From: Yoonia maricola
GTDB lineage: Bacteria; Pseudomonadota; Alphaproteobacteria; Rhodobacterales; Rhodobacteraceae
Direction of reading: 5' to 3'
Assembly (NCBI RefSeq): GCF_002797915.1
Contig: NZ_PGTY01000002.1
Location: forward strand, 651,001 to 715,000
Length of the DNA stretch: 64,000 bases
Numbering within the stretch: position 1 is the stretch's first letter; each line of letters begins with the position of its first letter. Positions 34,071-43,024 of this stretch are shown here, one piece after another. The translations under genes were made by a program, and so were the position numbers. The notes under the pieces are model-generated. The model was not told the DNA's origin and did no database searches. It was given only the letters and a program-made list of their open reading frames with translations.

Positions 34071-34100
34071 GCTGCGAACCAGATAGATATAGGAGTGGCC

Positions 34101-34724
34101 ATGGCGGGCGTGCAGGCGGTTGTGTTTGATATCGGGAACGTGCTGATCGAATGGCAGCCGGAACGGTTCTTCGATGCGGTCATCGGCGAGGAGCGGCGGC
34201 GCGCGATGTTTGCTGCGATTGACCTGCATGGGATCAATGATCAGGTCGACCGGGGCGGCAATTTTTACGACACAATCGTCGCGGCGGCCAAGGCGAACCC
34301 CGATTGGCACGATGAAGTCATGATGTGGCACGACCGCTGGATCGAGATGGCGGCACCGGCCATCGATCATTCGGTGCGGTTGTTGCGGGCTTTGAGGGCG
34401 ACTGAGGTGCCGGTTTTTGCGTTAACGAACTTTGGTATACAGACGTTCGAGGTGGCAGAGCCGGTTTATCCGTTCCTCAAAGAGTTCGACCGCCGCTACA
34501 TCTCGGGTCATATGGGGGTGATCAAGCCGGATGCTGAGATTTACCAAATGGTTGAGGATGATTGCGGGGTGGCACCCGCTGGATTGCTCTTTGCCGATGA
34601 CCGGATTGACAACATCAACGTCGCTGCGGCCCGTGGCTGGCAGACGCATTTGTTCGATGGGCCGCAGGCGTGGGCAGATCGGTTGGTTGCAGAGGGTTTG
34701 CTGACGAAGGAGGCCGCGCAATGA
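34101..34724 (+). CDS. HAD-family phosphatase (YihX-like)
   Basis: The product has 207 residues from the ATG at 34101, which has AGGAG at 34091-34095. The motif FDIGNVL with Asp10 is the nucleophile motif in the DxGNV form seen in YihX-type sugar phosphatases. Motif II is ALTNFG, the Lys is in GVIKPDAEIY, and motif IV is FADDRIDNINVAAARGW. It probably dephosphorylates a small sugar phosphate. The stop overlaps the next start (ATGA). Confidence 0.88.
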   Translation: MAGVQAVVFDIGNVLIEWQPERFFDAVIGEERRRAMFAAIDLHGINDQVDRGGNFYDTIVAAAKANPDWHDEVMMWHDRWIEMAAPAIDHSVRLLRALRATEVPVFALTNFGIQTFEVAEPVYPFLKEFDRRYISGHMGVIKPDAEIYQMVEDDCGVAPAGLLFADDRIDNINVAAARGWQTHLFDGPQAWADRLVAEGLLTKEAAQ

Positions 34725-35635
34725 CGGTCATGATCCCTTTTGAAGACGGCCAGAAAAACCTTGATTGGCTGGCGTTGACCGACGCCCTGGCTGCTGGTCA
34801 TGAGGGGCCGAAGGCAGATGTGGCGGATGTGTTCCTTTATGAAGGTGACAACACCCTGCTGAACCGTTCGGCCTGGATTGCCGGGCTTGGACTGGCGATC
34901 AAATGCGCGACGATCTTCCCAGCGAACAAAGCGGCGGGAAAGCCTGCTATTGCAGGGGCAGTGAACTTGTTTTCGGGCAAGGACGGGGCGCTGGACGCGA
35001 TTTTGGACTTTGCTTTGGTCACGAAGTGGAAGACGGCGGGGGATAGCTTGCTGGCGGCGCGGCGGTTGGCGCGGTCTGATGCGAAGAACATTCTGATCGT
35101 GGGGGCTGGCACGGTGGGACATTCGCTGCGCGAGGCCTATGGCGCGGCGTTTCCAGATGCGCAGTTTACGGTTTGGAACCGGTCCCGCGCGGGTGCTGAG
35201 GCGCTACAAAAAGCCTTTCCCGATATCGCCATCGCGGAGGATCTGGAAACGGCGGTGAAAGCTGCCGATGTCATTACATCGGCCACGATGACCACGCAGC
35301 CGATTATCAAAGGGGCGTGGCTGCAGCCGGGCCAGCACATAGACCTGATTGGTGCCTACCGCCCGGATATGCGCGAAGTGGATGATGACGCCCTGAACCG
35401 CGCGCGCGTTTTTGTTGATAGCCGGGAGACGACCATCGGGCATATCGGCGAATTGAAGATCCCGATTGCGTCCGGTGCCTTTGATGAACGTGGCGTCATC
35501 GCCGATTTCTATCAGCTTGATCAGTTTCAACGCCATAATACCGACGAGATTACCCTGTTTAAGAACGGCGGTGGTGCGCATCTCGATCTGATGACCGCAA
35601 GGTACATACTGGAAGCCTGGTCAGGATCGGTTTAA
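34721..35635 (+). CDS. Ornithine cyclodeaminase/mu-crystallin family protein
   Basis: The product has 304 residues from the ATG at 34721, with AAGGAGG upstream. The NAD(P)-binding core ILIVGAGTVGHSLREAYGAAFP lies near 125-147, followed by VITSATMTTQPIIKGAWLQPGQHIDLIGAYRPDMREVD, the family signature. Members include ornithine cyclodeaminase, imine/ketimine reductases and iminosuccinate reductase. No hydroxyaspartate-cycle partners are nearby, so a specific reaction is not assigned. Confidence 0.85.
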   Translation: MTVMIPFEDGQKNLDWLALTDALAAGHEGPKADVADVFLYEGDNTLLNRSAWIAGLGLAIKCATIFPANKAAGKPAIAGAVNLFSGKDGALDAILDFALVTKWKTAGDSLLAARRLARSDAKNILIVGAGTVGHSLREAYGAAFPDAQFTVWNRSRAGAEALQKAFPDIAIAEDLETAVKAADVITSATMTTQPIIKGAWLQPGQHIDLIGAYRPDMREVDDDALNRARVFVDSRETTIGHIGELKIPIASGAFDERGVIADFYQLDQFQRHNTDEITLFKNGGGAHLDLMTARYILEAWSGSV

Positions 35636-35670
35636 GACGCGCGCAGTTGTTGGCGTGAAAGGCAAGTGTC

Positions 35671-36606
35671 GTGTTGGTCTGGTTTGTGGGTGCTGCGGTG
35701 TGTGTCTCAGTGGTTTATATCGCGGTGCGCCCTTTTATAGTCGAACGCCGCCGGACGGCCATTGGCCCTTCAGAGCGTCATAGGGCAAAGGGTGAATTTG
35801 TTCAGCTGTCGCAGGGCGTTACCCATTGCCGGTGGGCGGGGTCAGCCCGTGGCCCAGTGGCTGTGGTTGTGCATGGTGTGGCATCGCCCATGATCTCGAT
35901 GGAGGGCGTGGCCGATGGGCTGGGTCGTTTGGGATACCGCGTCTTGATGTATGATCTTTATGGGCGTGGCCTGTCGGATGCCCCCAAGGGCAAACAGGAT
36001 CGTGCGTTTTTCCTGCGCCAATTGTCGGACCTTTGTGCCTATCACGGACTGACCGAGGAGTTGACCATCGCGGGTTATTCGATGGGCGGCAGCATCGCGA
36101 CGGCCTTTGCGACAGAATACCCCCATAGCGTCAAACGTGTTATTTTGTTGGCCAGTGCAGGTGTTGTAACCAAAGAAAGCCGCTTTTCGCGGTTTTGCCG
36201 AAGGGTGCCGTGGCTGGGCGATTGGGCGCACGCGATGTTTGCCCATAGGCGCATCCTCAAAGCGATCCCGGCACGCGGCAACGGCCGGGATGTTGACGCC
36301 GTGTCGCGGGCCCAGCAGAGCCAGTTGAATCGCCGCGGATATTTGCCTGCGATCCTGTCCAGCAGACGGGGTATGCTGGCCGAACGGCAGGAAAATGATC
36401 ACCGCAAACTTTGGCGGCAGGGGATTCCGGTCACGGCGATCTGGGGAGAGGCGGACCCAGTGATCCCTTTGCGTGCCGTGGGCCTCTTGGGCTTATGGAA
36501 CCGGGACGCCCGGCAAGAGGTCGTGACAGGTGCCGACCATGGGTTGCCTTATACGCATAGCGCCGAGATGGCAGACGCGCTGCGTGCCGCAATGCGCGAG
36601 GTCTAG
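35671..36606 (+). CDS. Alpha/beta hydrolase with N-terminal membrane anchor
   Basis: The product has 311 residues starting at a GTG. Residues 1-20 (MLVWFVGAAVCVSVVYIAVR) are an uncleaved hydrophobic anchor. The hydrolase core shows VVHGVASPM near 67, YDLYGRGLSDAP near 94, the nucleophile elbow GYSMGGS with Ser137, WGEADPVIP and the catalytic His in GADHGLP. It is probably a membrane-tethered esterase or lipase. Substrate unknown. Confidence 0.85.
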   Translation: MLVWFVGAAVCVSVVYIAVRPFIVERRRTAIGPSERHRAKGEFVQLSQGVTHCRWAGSARGPVAVVVHGVASPMISMEGVADGLGRLGYRVLMYDLYGRGLSDAPKGKQDRAFFLRQLSDLCAYHGLTEELTIAGYSMGGSIATAFATEYPHSVKRVILLASAGVVTKESRFSRFCRRVPWLGDWAHAMFAHRRILKAIPARGNGRDVDAVSRAQQSQLNRRGYLPAILSSRRGMLAERQENDHRKLWRQGIPVTAIWGEADPVIPLRAVGLLGLWNRDARQEVVTGADHGLPYTHSAEMADALRAAMREV

Positions 36607-36649
36607 TGGCTGGCTTTCCATTGGATGGGCCGCGCGATATCCAGATCAG

Positions 36650-37702
36650 ATGACAATACAAGAGGCATATCAACAGGCCGTCGCGGCGGGCACATTGCAG
36701 GCGGATGATGCGCAAGTGGCGGTCTTGCCAGAGTTGGAGCGGGTGCGTGCAGCTTTGGCGGAACCTGTCAAACGCGGGTTCTTTCGCAAGGCGCCTGAGG
36801 CCATCCCCGGCCTTTACATGTGGGGTGGCGTGGGGCGTGGCAAATCCATGTTGATGGATCTGCTTTATGATCTGGTTGATGCCCCCAAACAGCGCCGTCA
36901 TTTCCATGCCTTCATGCAATGGGTCCACGCCGAGATGACGGCGGCGCGCAAGCAAGGGGTCGATGATGCGCTGGCCCCCGTCGCCGCGAAACTGGCCGGC
37001 GAGGTGCGGTTTCTGGCATTTGATGAGATGCAGATTTCCGACATCACCGATGCGATGCTGGTGGGGCGCCTGTTTGAGGCGCTTTTTGCGCGGGGTGTTG
37101 TGGTGGTGACCACATCCAACCGCCCGCCGGATGATCTGTATAAGGACGGGTTGAACCGCCAGCTTTTTACCCCATTCATTGCCCTGTTGAAGGACAGGAT
37201 GGTGGTGCATGAACTGATCAGCGAGACGGATTATCGGCAGGACCGGCTGGCCGGGACGCCCAGTTATTTCACTCCGATTGATGCGGATGCGCGCAAGGCC
37301 ATCGCGGACATCTGGGCACGGTTGAGCAATGCCAAATCAGAACCCCTGGTGCTGCATGTGAAGGGGCGGCAGGTTGAGTTACCGGATTTTCACAATGGTG
37401 TTGCAAAGGCAAAGTTCTTTGATCTCTGTGGTCGCCCGTTGGGGGCAGGGGATTATCTGGCACTGGCCGAGGCCGTGCGGGTGCTGATCCTTGAGGATAT
37501 TCCCGCGCTGTCGCGGCACAACTTTAATGAGGCCAAACGGTTCGTGACGCTGATCGATGCGCTTTACGAAGCAAAGGTACAGTTGATCTGTTCCGCGGCT
37601 GCCGCACCAGAGATGCTTTATGTTGAGGGCACAGGGACGTTTGAATTTGAACGCACCGCCAGCCGGTTACGCGAGATGCAGTCGGCAGACTGGGCCACCT
37701 AG
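36650..37702 (+). CDS. zapE: Cell division protein ZapE / AFG1-like ATPase
   Basis: The product has 350 residues from the ATG at 36650. Walker A GGVGRGKSM has Lys65, and Walker B FLAFDEMQI is near 122. Then come VTTSNRPPDDLYKDGLNRQLFTPFI and HNFNEAKRFVTLIDALYE, diagnostic of the AFG1/ZapE family. In E. coli ZapE associates with the FtsZ ring. Mitochondrial AFG1 helps turn over respiratory subunits. The stop overlaps that of the converging gene by 2 nt. Confidence 0.93.
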   Translation: MTIQEAYQQAVAAGTLQADDAQVAVLPELERVRAALAEPVKRGFFRKAPEAIPGLYMWGGVGRGKSMLMDLLYDLVDAPKQRRHFHAFMQWVHAEMTAARKQGVDDALAPVAAKLAGEVRFLAFDEMQISDITDAMLVGRLFEALFARGVVVVTTSNRPPDDLYKDGLNRQLFTPFIALLKDRMVVHELISETDYRQDRLAGTPSYFTPIDADARKAIADIWARLSNAKSEPLVLHVKGRQVELPDFHNGVAKAKFFDLCGRPLGAGDYLALAEAVRVLILEDIPALSRHNFNEAKRFVTLIDALYEAKVQLICSAAAAPEMLYVEGTGTFEFERTASRLREMQSADWAT

Positions 37703-38586
37703 CGTTCAATCCAATACTTATCGAAACTGCCCTGAAAAACGGCTTGATCGACGATTGCCTCGTCCAATCGGAAACCGATAGATGCCGCGATCGCGCGGTG
37801 TTGTAACTCTCGGATGATATCCGCCTGACGAAAGAAGACATGCCCGGTCTTTGGATCTTTCGTGCCTGCGAAAGGTTTGCCCTTCTTGGCGTAAGAGTTG
37901 GGGTTCAGTTCCTGGAACTCTTTGGTGGGCGCCGAAGGTGGATCATCCTTTTGATCCGGCAATGACCGTGCCATCACCCAAGTGTCCTTTGCTGGGTGAT
38001 AGGCCATGCCATAACGGCCCTTGCCGTACATCCCTGTATAGACCCGCTTTGCCAATTCTGCATTAACACGCGCTTCTGTCACGAATTGCGACATCGCTGT
38101 ACTCAGATGGTGGCTGACCGGGGGTGGCCAGTCTGCCTGCCGATATGTTCTGACCCAGAAGCGCTGGGCATAGTCGCTGGTGATGCACCCTTCTCCCAGT
38201 TTTCCGTTGCAGAGATACTGATGTTCATAACGGTGGTGGCGGCTGTCTTGCGCAATGAATAGCGCGTCCATTTGCGATGATTGTTTATATCTGGATGGAA
38301 ACAGGTCTTCCAATATGTAGGTGACGGGCCAGCCAAGCCATAAGGTGGTTTGCGCGCTGACAGGGACTACCGTGAGTTGGGCTTCCTCCCCAAAATCATT
38401 GAACATGCTGATTGGGCCATTGCTTTGCCCGGCAATTTTGAGGTCAAAAGCAGCGAGCTGTTTTTCCATATGCAGGTGACGCTCGGTTGCTGTCTTTGCG
38501 GGGAAAAACCGAGACATAAGGCCGGGCTTTGTTGTTTTGGTCTCAACGATTGCGCAGGCAAATGAAGTCGGATGCGTGTCTGTCAT
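37699..38586 (-). CDS. Hypothetical protein
   Basis: The product has 295 residues without a signal peptide or membrane helix. It has scattered aromatic and basic segments (DYAQRFWVRTYRQADWPPPVSHH, GMYGKGRYGMAYHPAKDTWVMA) and a Lys-rich stretch near 245-265. I recognise no domain. Codon use is typical of the neighbours and the frame is intact, so it is probably real. It converges on zapE with overlapping stop codons. Confidence 0.65.
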   Translation of the reverse strand: MTDTHPTSFACAIVETKTTKPGLMSRFFPAKTATERHLHMEKQLAAFDLKIAGQSNGPISMFNDFGEEAQLTVVPVSAQTTLWLGWPVTYILEDLFPSRYKQSSQMDALFIAQDSRHHRYEHQYLCNGKLGEGCITSDYAQRFWVRTYRQADWPPPVSHHLSTAMSQFVTEARVNAELAKRVYTGMYGKGRYGMAYHPAKDTWVMARSLPDQKDDPPSAPTKEFQELNPNSYAKKGKPFAGTKDPKTGHVFFRQADIIRELQHRAIAASIGFRLDEAIVDQAVFQGSFDKYWIER

Positions 38587-38688
38587 CCGGCCAGCATAGA
38601 AACGGTCAGAGGTGTTGTCATCTGAAGGTTACGTGCGGCAGGGACGTTTGCGTTTGAACGAACTGCCAGCAGGTATGGCGGGATAGTC

Positions 38689-39036
38689 TTATTCCGCGTG
38701 GGCCGCGCGGCTGTCGGATGGGGCCTGCGCGCGATCGAACATGCCGTAGTCGCGGATCACGCTTGCGATGCGCAGCCGGTAGGTGTCAAACACGCCAGCC
38801 CGTCCCTTGCTCTGTGCGCCCCGGTGGGCGCTGAGGTTGCGCCATTGGGCAATCGCGGCTTCGTCTTTGAAAAATGACAAGGACAGGATTTTGCGTGGGT
38901 CGGTCAGGCTTTGGAAACGCTCGACCGAGATGAATCCATCGATTTCATCAAGCATCGGACGCATTTCTGCGGCGATGTCGAGATAGTCTCCTTCGCGCCC
39001 CTGCGCTGGTTCGACTTCGAAGATGACCGCGATCAT
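38689..39036 (-). CDS. Antibiotic biosynthesis monooxygenase (ABM) domain protein
   Basis: The product has 115 residues with the dimeric alpha/beta-barrel (ABM) pattern: IAVIFEVEPAQGREGDYLDIAAEM, GFISVERFQSLTDPRKILSLSFFKDEAAIAQWRN and a HRGAQSKGRAGVFDTYRLRI segment. It overlaps the upstream NIPSNAP gene by 4 nt (ATGA), so the two are co-translated and likely form one functional unit. The substrate is unknown. Such proteins can be cofactor-free oxygenases or heme-handling proteins. Confidence 0.85.
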   Translation of the reverse strand: MIAVIFEVEPAQGREGDYLDIAAEMRPMLDEIDGFISVERFQSLTDPRKILSLSFFKDEAAIAQWRNLSAHRGAQSKGRAGVFDTYRLRIASVIRDYGMFDRAQAPSDSRAAHAE

Positions 39037-39356
39037 GTTCTGTCACCATGCGGAGCGGAAGCGAGTCGCAGGAAGGTGCGGTCTTCGCGCAGCAGAAACT
39101 TTTCTTTCTGTGCGAAAGCATAGTTTTTCTGACCCAGCGGGTCAGCCGCCAGTCGCGCCCGATATGCTTCATAGTCTGCCAAGCTTGCGACATTATAAAT
39201 ACCGTAGGCCAAGGTCGATGACCCTTCATGCGGCGCGTAATAGCCGATGAGGTCAGCCCCGCAGCGTGGAATGGCCTGCCCCCAGTTGCGGGCGTAGTCC
39301 TCGAATTGTGCCTTTTTGGTCGGGTCGATGTGGTAGCGGATGATACAGGTCAGCAT
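39033..39356 (-). CDS. NIPSNAP family protein
   Basis: The product has 107 residues, also of the dimeric alpha/beta-barrel fold: ITCIIRYHIDP-type start, then FEDYARNWGQAIPRCGADLIGYYAPHEGSSTLAYGIYNVASLADYEAYRARLAADP. It is transcribed with the ABM gene and divergently from the ArsR-type regulator at 39433, with 76 bp between. The function of bacterial NIPSNAP proteins is not settled. Confidence 0.85.
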   Translation of the reverse strand: MLTCIIRYHIDPTKKAQFEDYARNWGQAIPRCGADLIGYYAPHEGSSTLAYGIYNVASLADYEAYRARLAADPLGQKNYAFAQKEKFLLREDRTFLRLASAPHGDRT

Positions 39357-39432
39357 GGTCTTTTCCCTCAGTGTGTTTTCGCGCGCACTCTAGATGATTG
39401 CGTGGCGTTAATGCTTCGGTTATGGTCGAACT

Positions 39433-40125
39433 ATGAAAGAAGGTCCGGATATCGCATATATCGCCACGCTGATCGGGGATCCTGCCCGTGCGAACATGCT
39501 GACCGCATTGATGAGCGGGAAGGCCCTGACGGTAAGTGAGCTGGCGCAGGAGGCCGGTGTCACGATCCAGACGGCCAGCGCGCATTTGTCCAAGCTGGAT
39601 ACGGCAGGGCTGCTGCGCCCGCGCAAACAGGGGCGGCACAAGTATTTCTCGCTGTCCAATGATGACGTGGCACATGTTCTTGAAGGGCTGATGGGGCTGG
39701 CCGCGGGTGCGGGGCATTTGCGCAAACGTACTGGCCCCAAAGACGCGGCACTGCGCGAAGCGCGTGTATGCTATAACCATCTGGCGGGGGATATGGGCAC
39801 GCAGATGTTCGATAGTTTGACGGCGCAGGGCCATGTCGTTCTTGACAATGAGAGGCCGATGCTGACGGCGTCGGGTGCTGCCTTTGTTGCGGATTTTGAC
39901 ATCGACCTTGATGCCCTGCGCCGCGCCCGCGCACCGCTTTGTCGCGAATGTCTGGATTGGAGCGAACGCAGATCACATCTTGCTGGCAGTCTGGGCCGCG
40001 CGTTTCTGAACCGTTTTGAAGCACTGTCTTGGGCGAGGCGGGATCAGAATTCGCGCGCGGTTCTGTTTTCGCGTGAGGGGGCCGAAGCCTTTCGCAGGCT
40101 TTTCCCGCTGAAAATCACGTTGTGA
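39433..40125 (+). CDS. ArsR-family transcriptional regulator
   Basis: The product has 230 residues. An ArsR-type winged helix occupies about 5-90 (IATLIGDPARANMLTALMSGKALTVSELAQEAGVTIQTASAHLSKLDTAGLL, then RKQGRHKYFSL). A C-terminal extension of about 130 residues includes CRECLDWSERRSHLAG. The paired cysteines there could sense metal or redox state. It is divergent from the NIPSNAP-ABM pair and is the likely controller of both. Confidence 0.9.
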   Translation: MKEGPDIAYIATLIGDPARANMLTALMSGKALTVSELAQEAGVTIQTASAHLSKLDTAGLLRPRKQGRHKYFSLSNDDVAHVLEGLMGLAAGAGHLRKRTGPKDAALREARVCYNHLAGDMGTQMFDSLTAQGHVVLDNERPMLTASGAAFVADFDIDLDALRRARAPLCRECLDWSERRSHLAGSLGRAFLNRFEALSWARRDQNSRAVLFSREGAEAFRRLFPLKITL

Positions 40126-40166
40126 ATTTAGATGGCAGCGTTCAGTTTCGACCGGATTTTCCGGAC

Positions 40167-41006
40167 CTAAGTGATCAGCCGGGTACCGCCTGAGACACGC
40201 ACGGATGATCCTTTGTTGTCGTCCAATGTGACTTTGATCAGGGATGGGCTGCCCATGTCTTCGCCTTGCCGGATGCTGAAAGCTCCGCCGTGCGGCCAAT
40301 CCTGATCACGCAGGTAACCTGCAAAAGCCGCAGCCGCTGCACCGGTTGCGGGGTCTTCAAGCACCCCACCAGAGGCAAAGGCATTGCGGACAACAAAGCT
40401 TTGATCCGCTTCGATATAGACCAACATCACCGTCACCAGACCATGTTTGCGCATGACCTTGCGCCCCGCGTCCAAACCATAATCCATTGCCGCCAATGTT
40501 TGCCGGGATTTGAGAGGCAGGACGATATGATCTGCACCGCCATGAATACGGGCAGGGGCAAGACGCGGCGAGAGGTCATCATGGGTCAAACCCATGAGGG
40601 ACAGCACGTCTTGCAGTTCTGCGTCGCTGATATCCTGACTGCGCGTGGGTGGAGAAGACAGCGTGGCTATTATATCGGCACCTGTTTTCTGGGCATCAAC
40701 AGTGATCTGGGCGTCGTTCAGCGTGAGGTGATAGGTGCCTGCGCCCTTATGCTGGCCCAAAGCGGCCCCCAGCGCAATCGTGGCGTGGCCACAGAAGGGG
40801 ACCTCTGATTCAGGTGCGAAGTAGCGGACCCGCCAGTTGCGGCCGTCGTTGTCCTGCGGCACAGCAAAAGCTGTTTCTGAATATCCGACCTCTGCGGCGA
40901 CACGGGCCATATCAGCCGCAGGGACGGGTGCGTCCAGTAAAACAACGCCAGCAGGGTTCCCCCCTGCGTTTCCCTGGCTGAACGCGGCAATTCTTTGAAC
41001 ATTCAT
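40167..41006 (-). CDS. PhzF family phenazine biosynthesis-like protein
   Basis: The product has 279 residues from the ATG at 41006 (GGAG upstream). PhzF marks are RIAAFSQGNAGGNPAGVVLLD at the start, GYSETAFAVP with the catalytic-type Glu, VRYFAPESEVPFCGHATIALG and GGVLEDPATGAAAAAFAGYL near the end. The fold is that of diaminopimelate epimerase. No phenazine genes are present, so it is likely an isomerase for another small acid. It is divergent from an Lrp-type regulator at 41111. Confidence 0.9.
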   Translation of the reverse strand: MNVQRIAAFSQGNAGGNPAGVVLLDAPVPAADMARVAAEVGYSETAFAVPQDNDGRNWRVRYFAPESEVPFCGHATIALGAALGQHKGAGTYHLTLNDAQITVDAQKTGADIIATLSSPPTRSQDISDAELQDVLSLMGLTHDDLSPRLAPARIHGGADHIVLPLKSRQTLAAMDYGLDAGRKVMRKHGLVTVMLVYIEADQSFVVRNAFASGGVLEDPATGAAAAAFAGYLRDQDWPHGGAFSIRQGEDMGSPSLIKVTLDDNKGSSVRVSGGTRLIT

Positions 41007-41110
41007 GATCGTCTCCTGATGTTTGCAGCCCATAGAATAGCAACCCGTTTCACCGGTGTCCCAGCGATATCATCAGCCCCAAGGTCAAAATACTTTCAGA
41101 TCGGAGGCGT

Positions 41111-41584
41111 ATGATCTATACTGCTTTCATGTCAAAATCGCTCGACCAGACTGACTGCGCCATCATAACGATTCTCGAACAAGATGGCCGTGCCAGCCTT
41201 GCAGAGATCGCTAAAGAGGTTGCATTGACGGGCCCCGCTGTGGGCGAACGGCTGCGCCGGATGCGCGAGATAGGACAGATCAGTGGTTTTTCGGTCCGCG
41301 TGGATTTGCGCGCGCTGGGCTATACCATTCAAGCGCTGGTGCGGATCAAGCCGCGCAGCGGGCAGTTGCAGGCAGTCGAGCGGATGATCGCGGATCAGCC
41401 ACGCTTTATGTCCTGTGACCGGGTGACAGGCGATGATTGCTATGTCGCGCGTCTGGCCTTGGCGGATGTGGCAGAGCTGGATGATATCTTGTTGCCGTTT
41501 CACGATCGCGCCGAAACTCACACCGCGATTGTGAAATCGTCCATTTTTGAAGACAGGCTGCCGCCGCTAACCCCCTTGGCCTAG
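41111..41584 (+). CDS. Lrp/AsnC family transcriptional regulator
   Basis: The product has 157 residues from the ATG at 41111, just after GGAGG. An alternative ATG at 41129 (MSKSLDQTDCAIITILEQDGR) fits the family start better but is farther from the ribosome site. The winged helix includes LAEIAKEVALTGPAVGERLRRMREIGQI. The RAM domain (QALVRIKPRSGQ, CDRVTGDDCYVARLAL) follows. It shares a 104-bp promoter gap with phzF-like 40167-41006 and probably controls it. Confidence 0.88.
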   Translation: MIYTAFMSKSLDQTDCAIITILEQDGRASLAEIAKEVALTGPAVGERLRRMREIGQISGFSVRVDLRALGYTIQALVRIKPRSGQLQAVERMIADQPRFMSCDRVTGDDCYVARLALADVAELDDILLPFHDRAETHTAIVKSSIFEDRLPPLTPLA

Positions 41585-41599
41585 GTTTGTCATGAAAGC

Positions 41600-42247
41600 C
41601 TAGATTTCCTTGAATGCGCCGGAAATGGGGTCGTAGGCCTCAAGGCTGCCTTCGCCGATGTCGTTCCACAGCCCGTGGATCGACAGTGCTTCGGCTGCGA
41701 CCGCCTCTTTCACGAAAGGAAAGGTCATTAGGTTTTCCAGTGAGATCACCACCGACGCCTTTTCCAGCGCCTGTTTGCGTGTCGCATCGTCCCCGTCGGG
41801 CAGGTCAGCATAGCCGGGGCGCAGAATGTCCATCCAGCGGCCGACAAAGCTGTTGGCTTCTTCCAGTTCCGGCGCGTTGCCGGAACACATGTTATAACAG
41901 CCCTCGACCCCGCCACAGCCCGAATGGCCCAGCACGATCAGATGCGCCACCTTGAGGCCACGGATCGCGTATTCGACCGCCGCCGAAGTCCCGTGGTGGT
42001 GTCCATCGGGGTTAAACGGCGGCACCAGATTGGCGATGTTGCGGTGGATAAAGAACTCGCCCTGATCCGCCCCAAAGATCGAGGTGACATGCACCCGGCT
42101 GTCGCAGCAAGAGATGACCATGGAGCGCGGATGCTGCCCGTCTTCGGCCAGTCTGCGATACCAGCCTCGGTTCTCGGTATAGATCGTGGCTTTCCAACCG
42201 TGATAGCGGTTGACCAGATAGGCGGGCAGGGGGCGGGCGTGGTCCAT
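41600..42247 (-). CDS. Beta-class carbonic anhydrase
   Basis: The enzyme interconverts carbon dioxide and bicarbonate. The product has 215 residues from the ATG at 42247 (MDHARPLPAYLVNRYHGWKA). Zinc and active-site residues are Cys47, Asp49 and Arg51 in SCCDSRV, and His and Cys in LGHSGCGGVEG near 105. It is cytoplasmic with no signal peptide. It is divergent from the gene at 42360 over 112 bp. The convergent Lrp-type gene ends 15 nt from its stop. Confidence 0.94.
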   Translation of the reverse strand: MDHARPLPAYLVNRYHGWKATIYTENRGWYRRLAEDGQHPRSMVISCCDSRVHVTSIFGADQGEFFIHRNIANLVPPFNPDGHHHGTSAAVEYAIRGLKVAHLIVLGHSGCGGVEGCYNMCSGNAPELEEANSFVGRWMDILRPGYADLPDGDDATRKQALEKASVVISLENLMTFPFVKEAVAAEALSIHGLWNDIGEGSLEAYDPISGAFKEI

Positions 42248-42359
42248 GACTGTGTCTTTCGTTGTTCCTGCACAGATACGTCGCATTTTCATGAATTTCG
42301 AGCGATTTTTCACGCTGCTCTCAACCTTCTGGGAACCTTGTTTTCCTAAAACCAGCTTT

Positions 42360-42776
42360 ATGAAAAATGTTACACCCTTCCCAGCCCCCGCCAAAGATGC
42401 AGCCAACGATGTCGTTGTGCTGTCCTGTCCGCATCAGATGCACTTTGATCCGGCCCCACTGTCACGGCTGTTTGCAGAGCGTGATACCCATGAGGCCGAA
42501 GAGATTGTTTGCCGCATGTTGGAAGATATTGCGATGCGGTTGGATATGCTGCAGCGCGGGCTGGCCGAAAACACTTTTGACACGATGGAACGGCCCGCCC
42601 GCCGCATCGGTGCCATCGCAGACCAAATGGGCCTGACCGAGGTGGCAATTGCAGTTGGTCACGTCTTGACCTGCCTTGCACAGCAGGACGGCATCGGGTT
42701 GGACGCCACGATGGCCCGGTTGGAGCGGGGCTTTGATGTCGCGGTGTCCGAAGTATGGGGTTTTCGGGATATTTAA
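42360..42776 (+). CDS. Conserved hypothetical helical protein
   Basis: The product has 138 residues from the ATG at 42360. It is mostly helical (HEAEEIVCRMLEDIAMRLDMLQRGLAENTFDTMERPARRIGAIADQMGLTEVAIAVGHVLTCL), resembling the Hpt-like helical-bundle proteins common in Rhodobacterales, but I see no clear phosphorylatable His motif. A longer start at 42246 would overlap the carbonic anhydrase start and is not favoured. Function unknown. Confidence 0.6.
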   Translation: MKNVTPFPAPAKDAANDVVVLSCPHQMHFDPAPLSRLFAERDTHEAEEIVCRMLEDIAMRLDMLQRGLAENTFDTMERPARRIGAIADQMGLTEVAIAVGHVLTCLAQQDGIGLDATMARLERGFDVAVSEVWGFRDI

Positions 42777-43024
42777 GGTTTAGGACCTGCTACATCGGAT
42801 TAGGCAGCTTTACGGACTTTACGGACATGTCCGTCATTCGCGAGTTTTCCGACAATGGCAGAAGCCGGCCAAAAGAAGATATTGGATGAGTCTATCGACC
42901 ACCATCTGCGTTGCGGGCCAGCGTCTGCATGAAAGGTAATGATTGCCGAGATGATTGGTAACAGCGACCTAGTGCGCCTCGCATGACTGTCGAAAGACCA
43001 GGCTGCCTTTCTCAGGTGTCGCTC

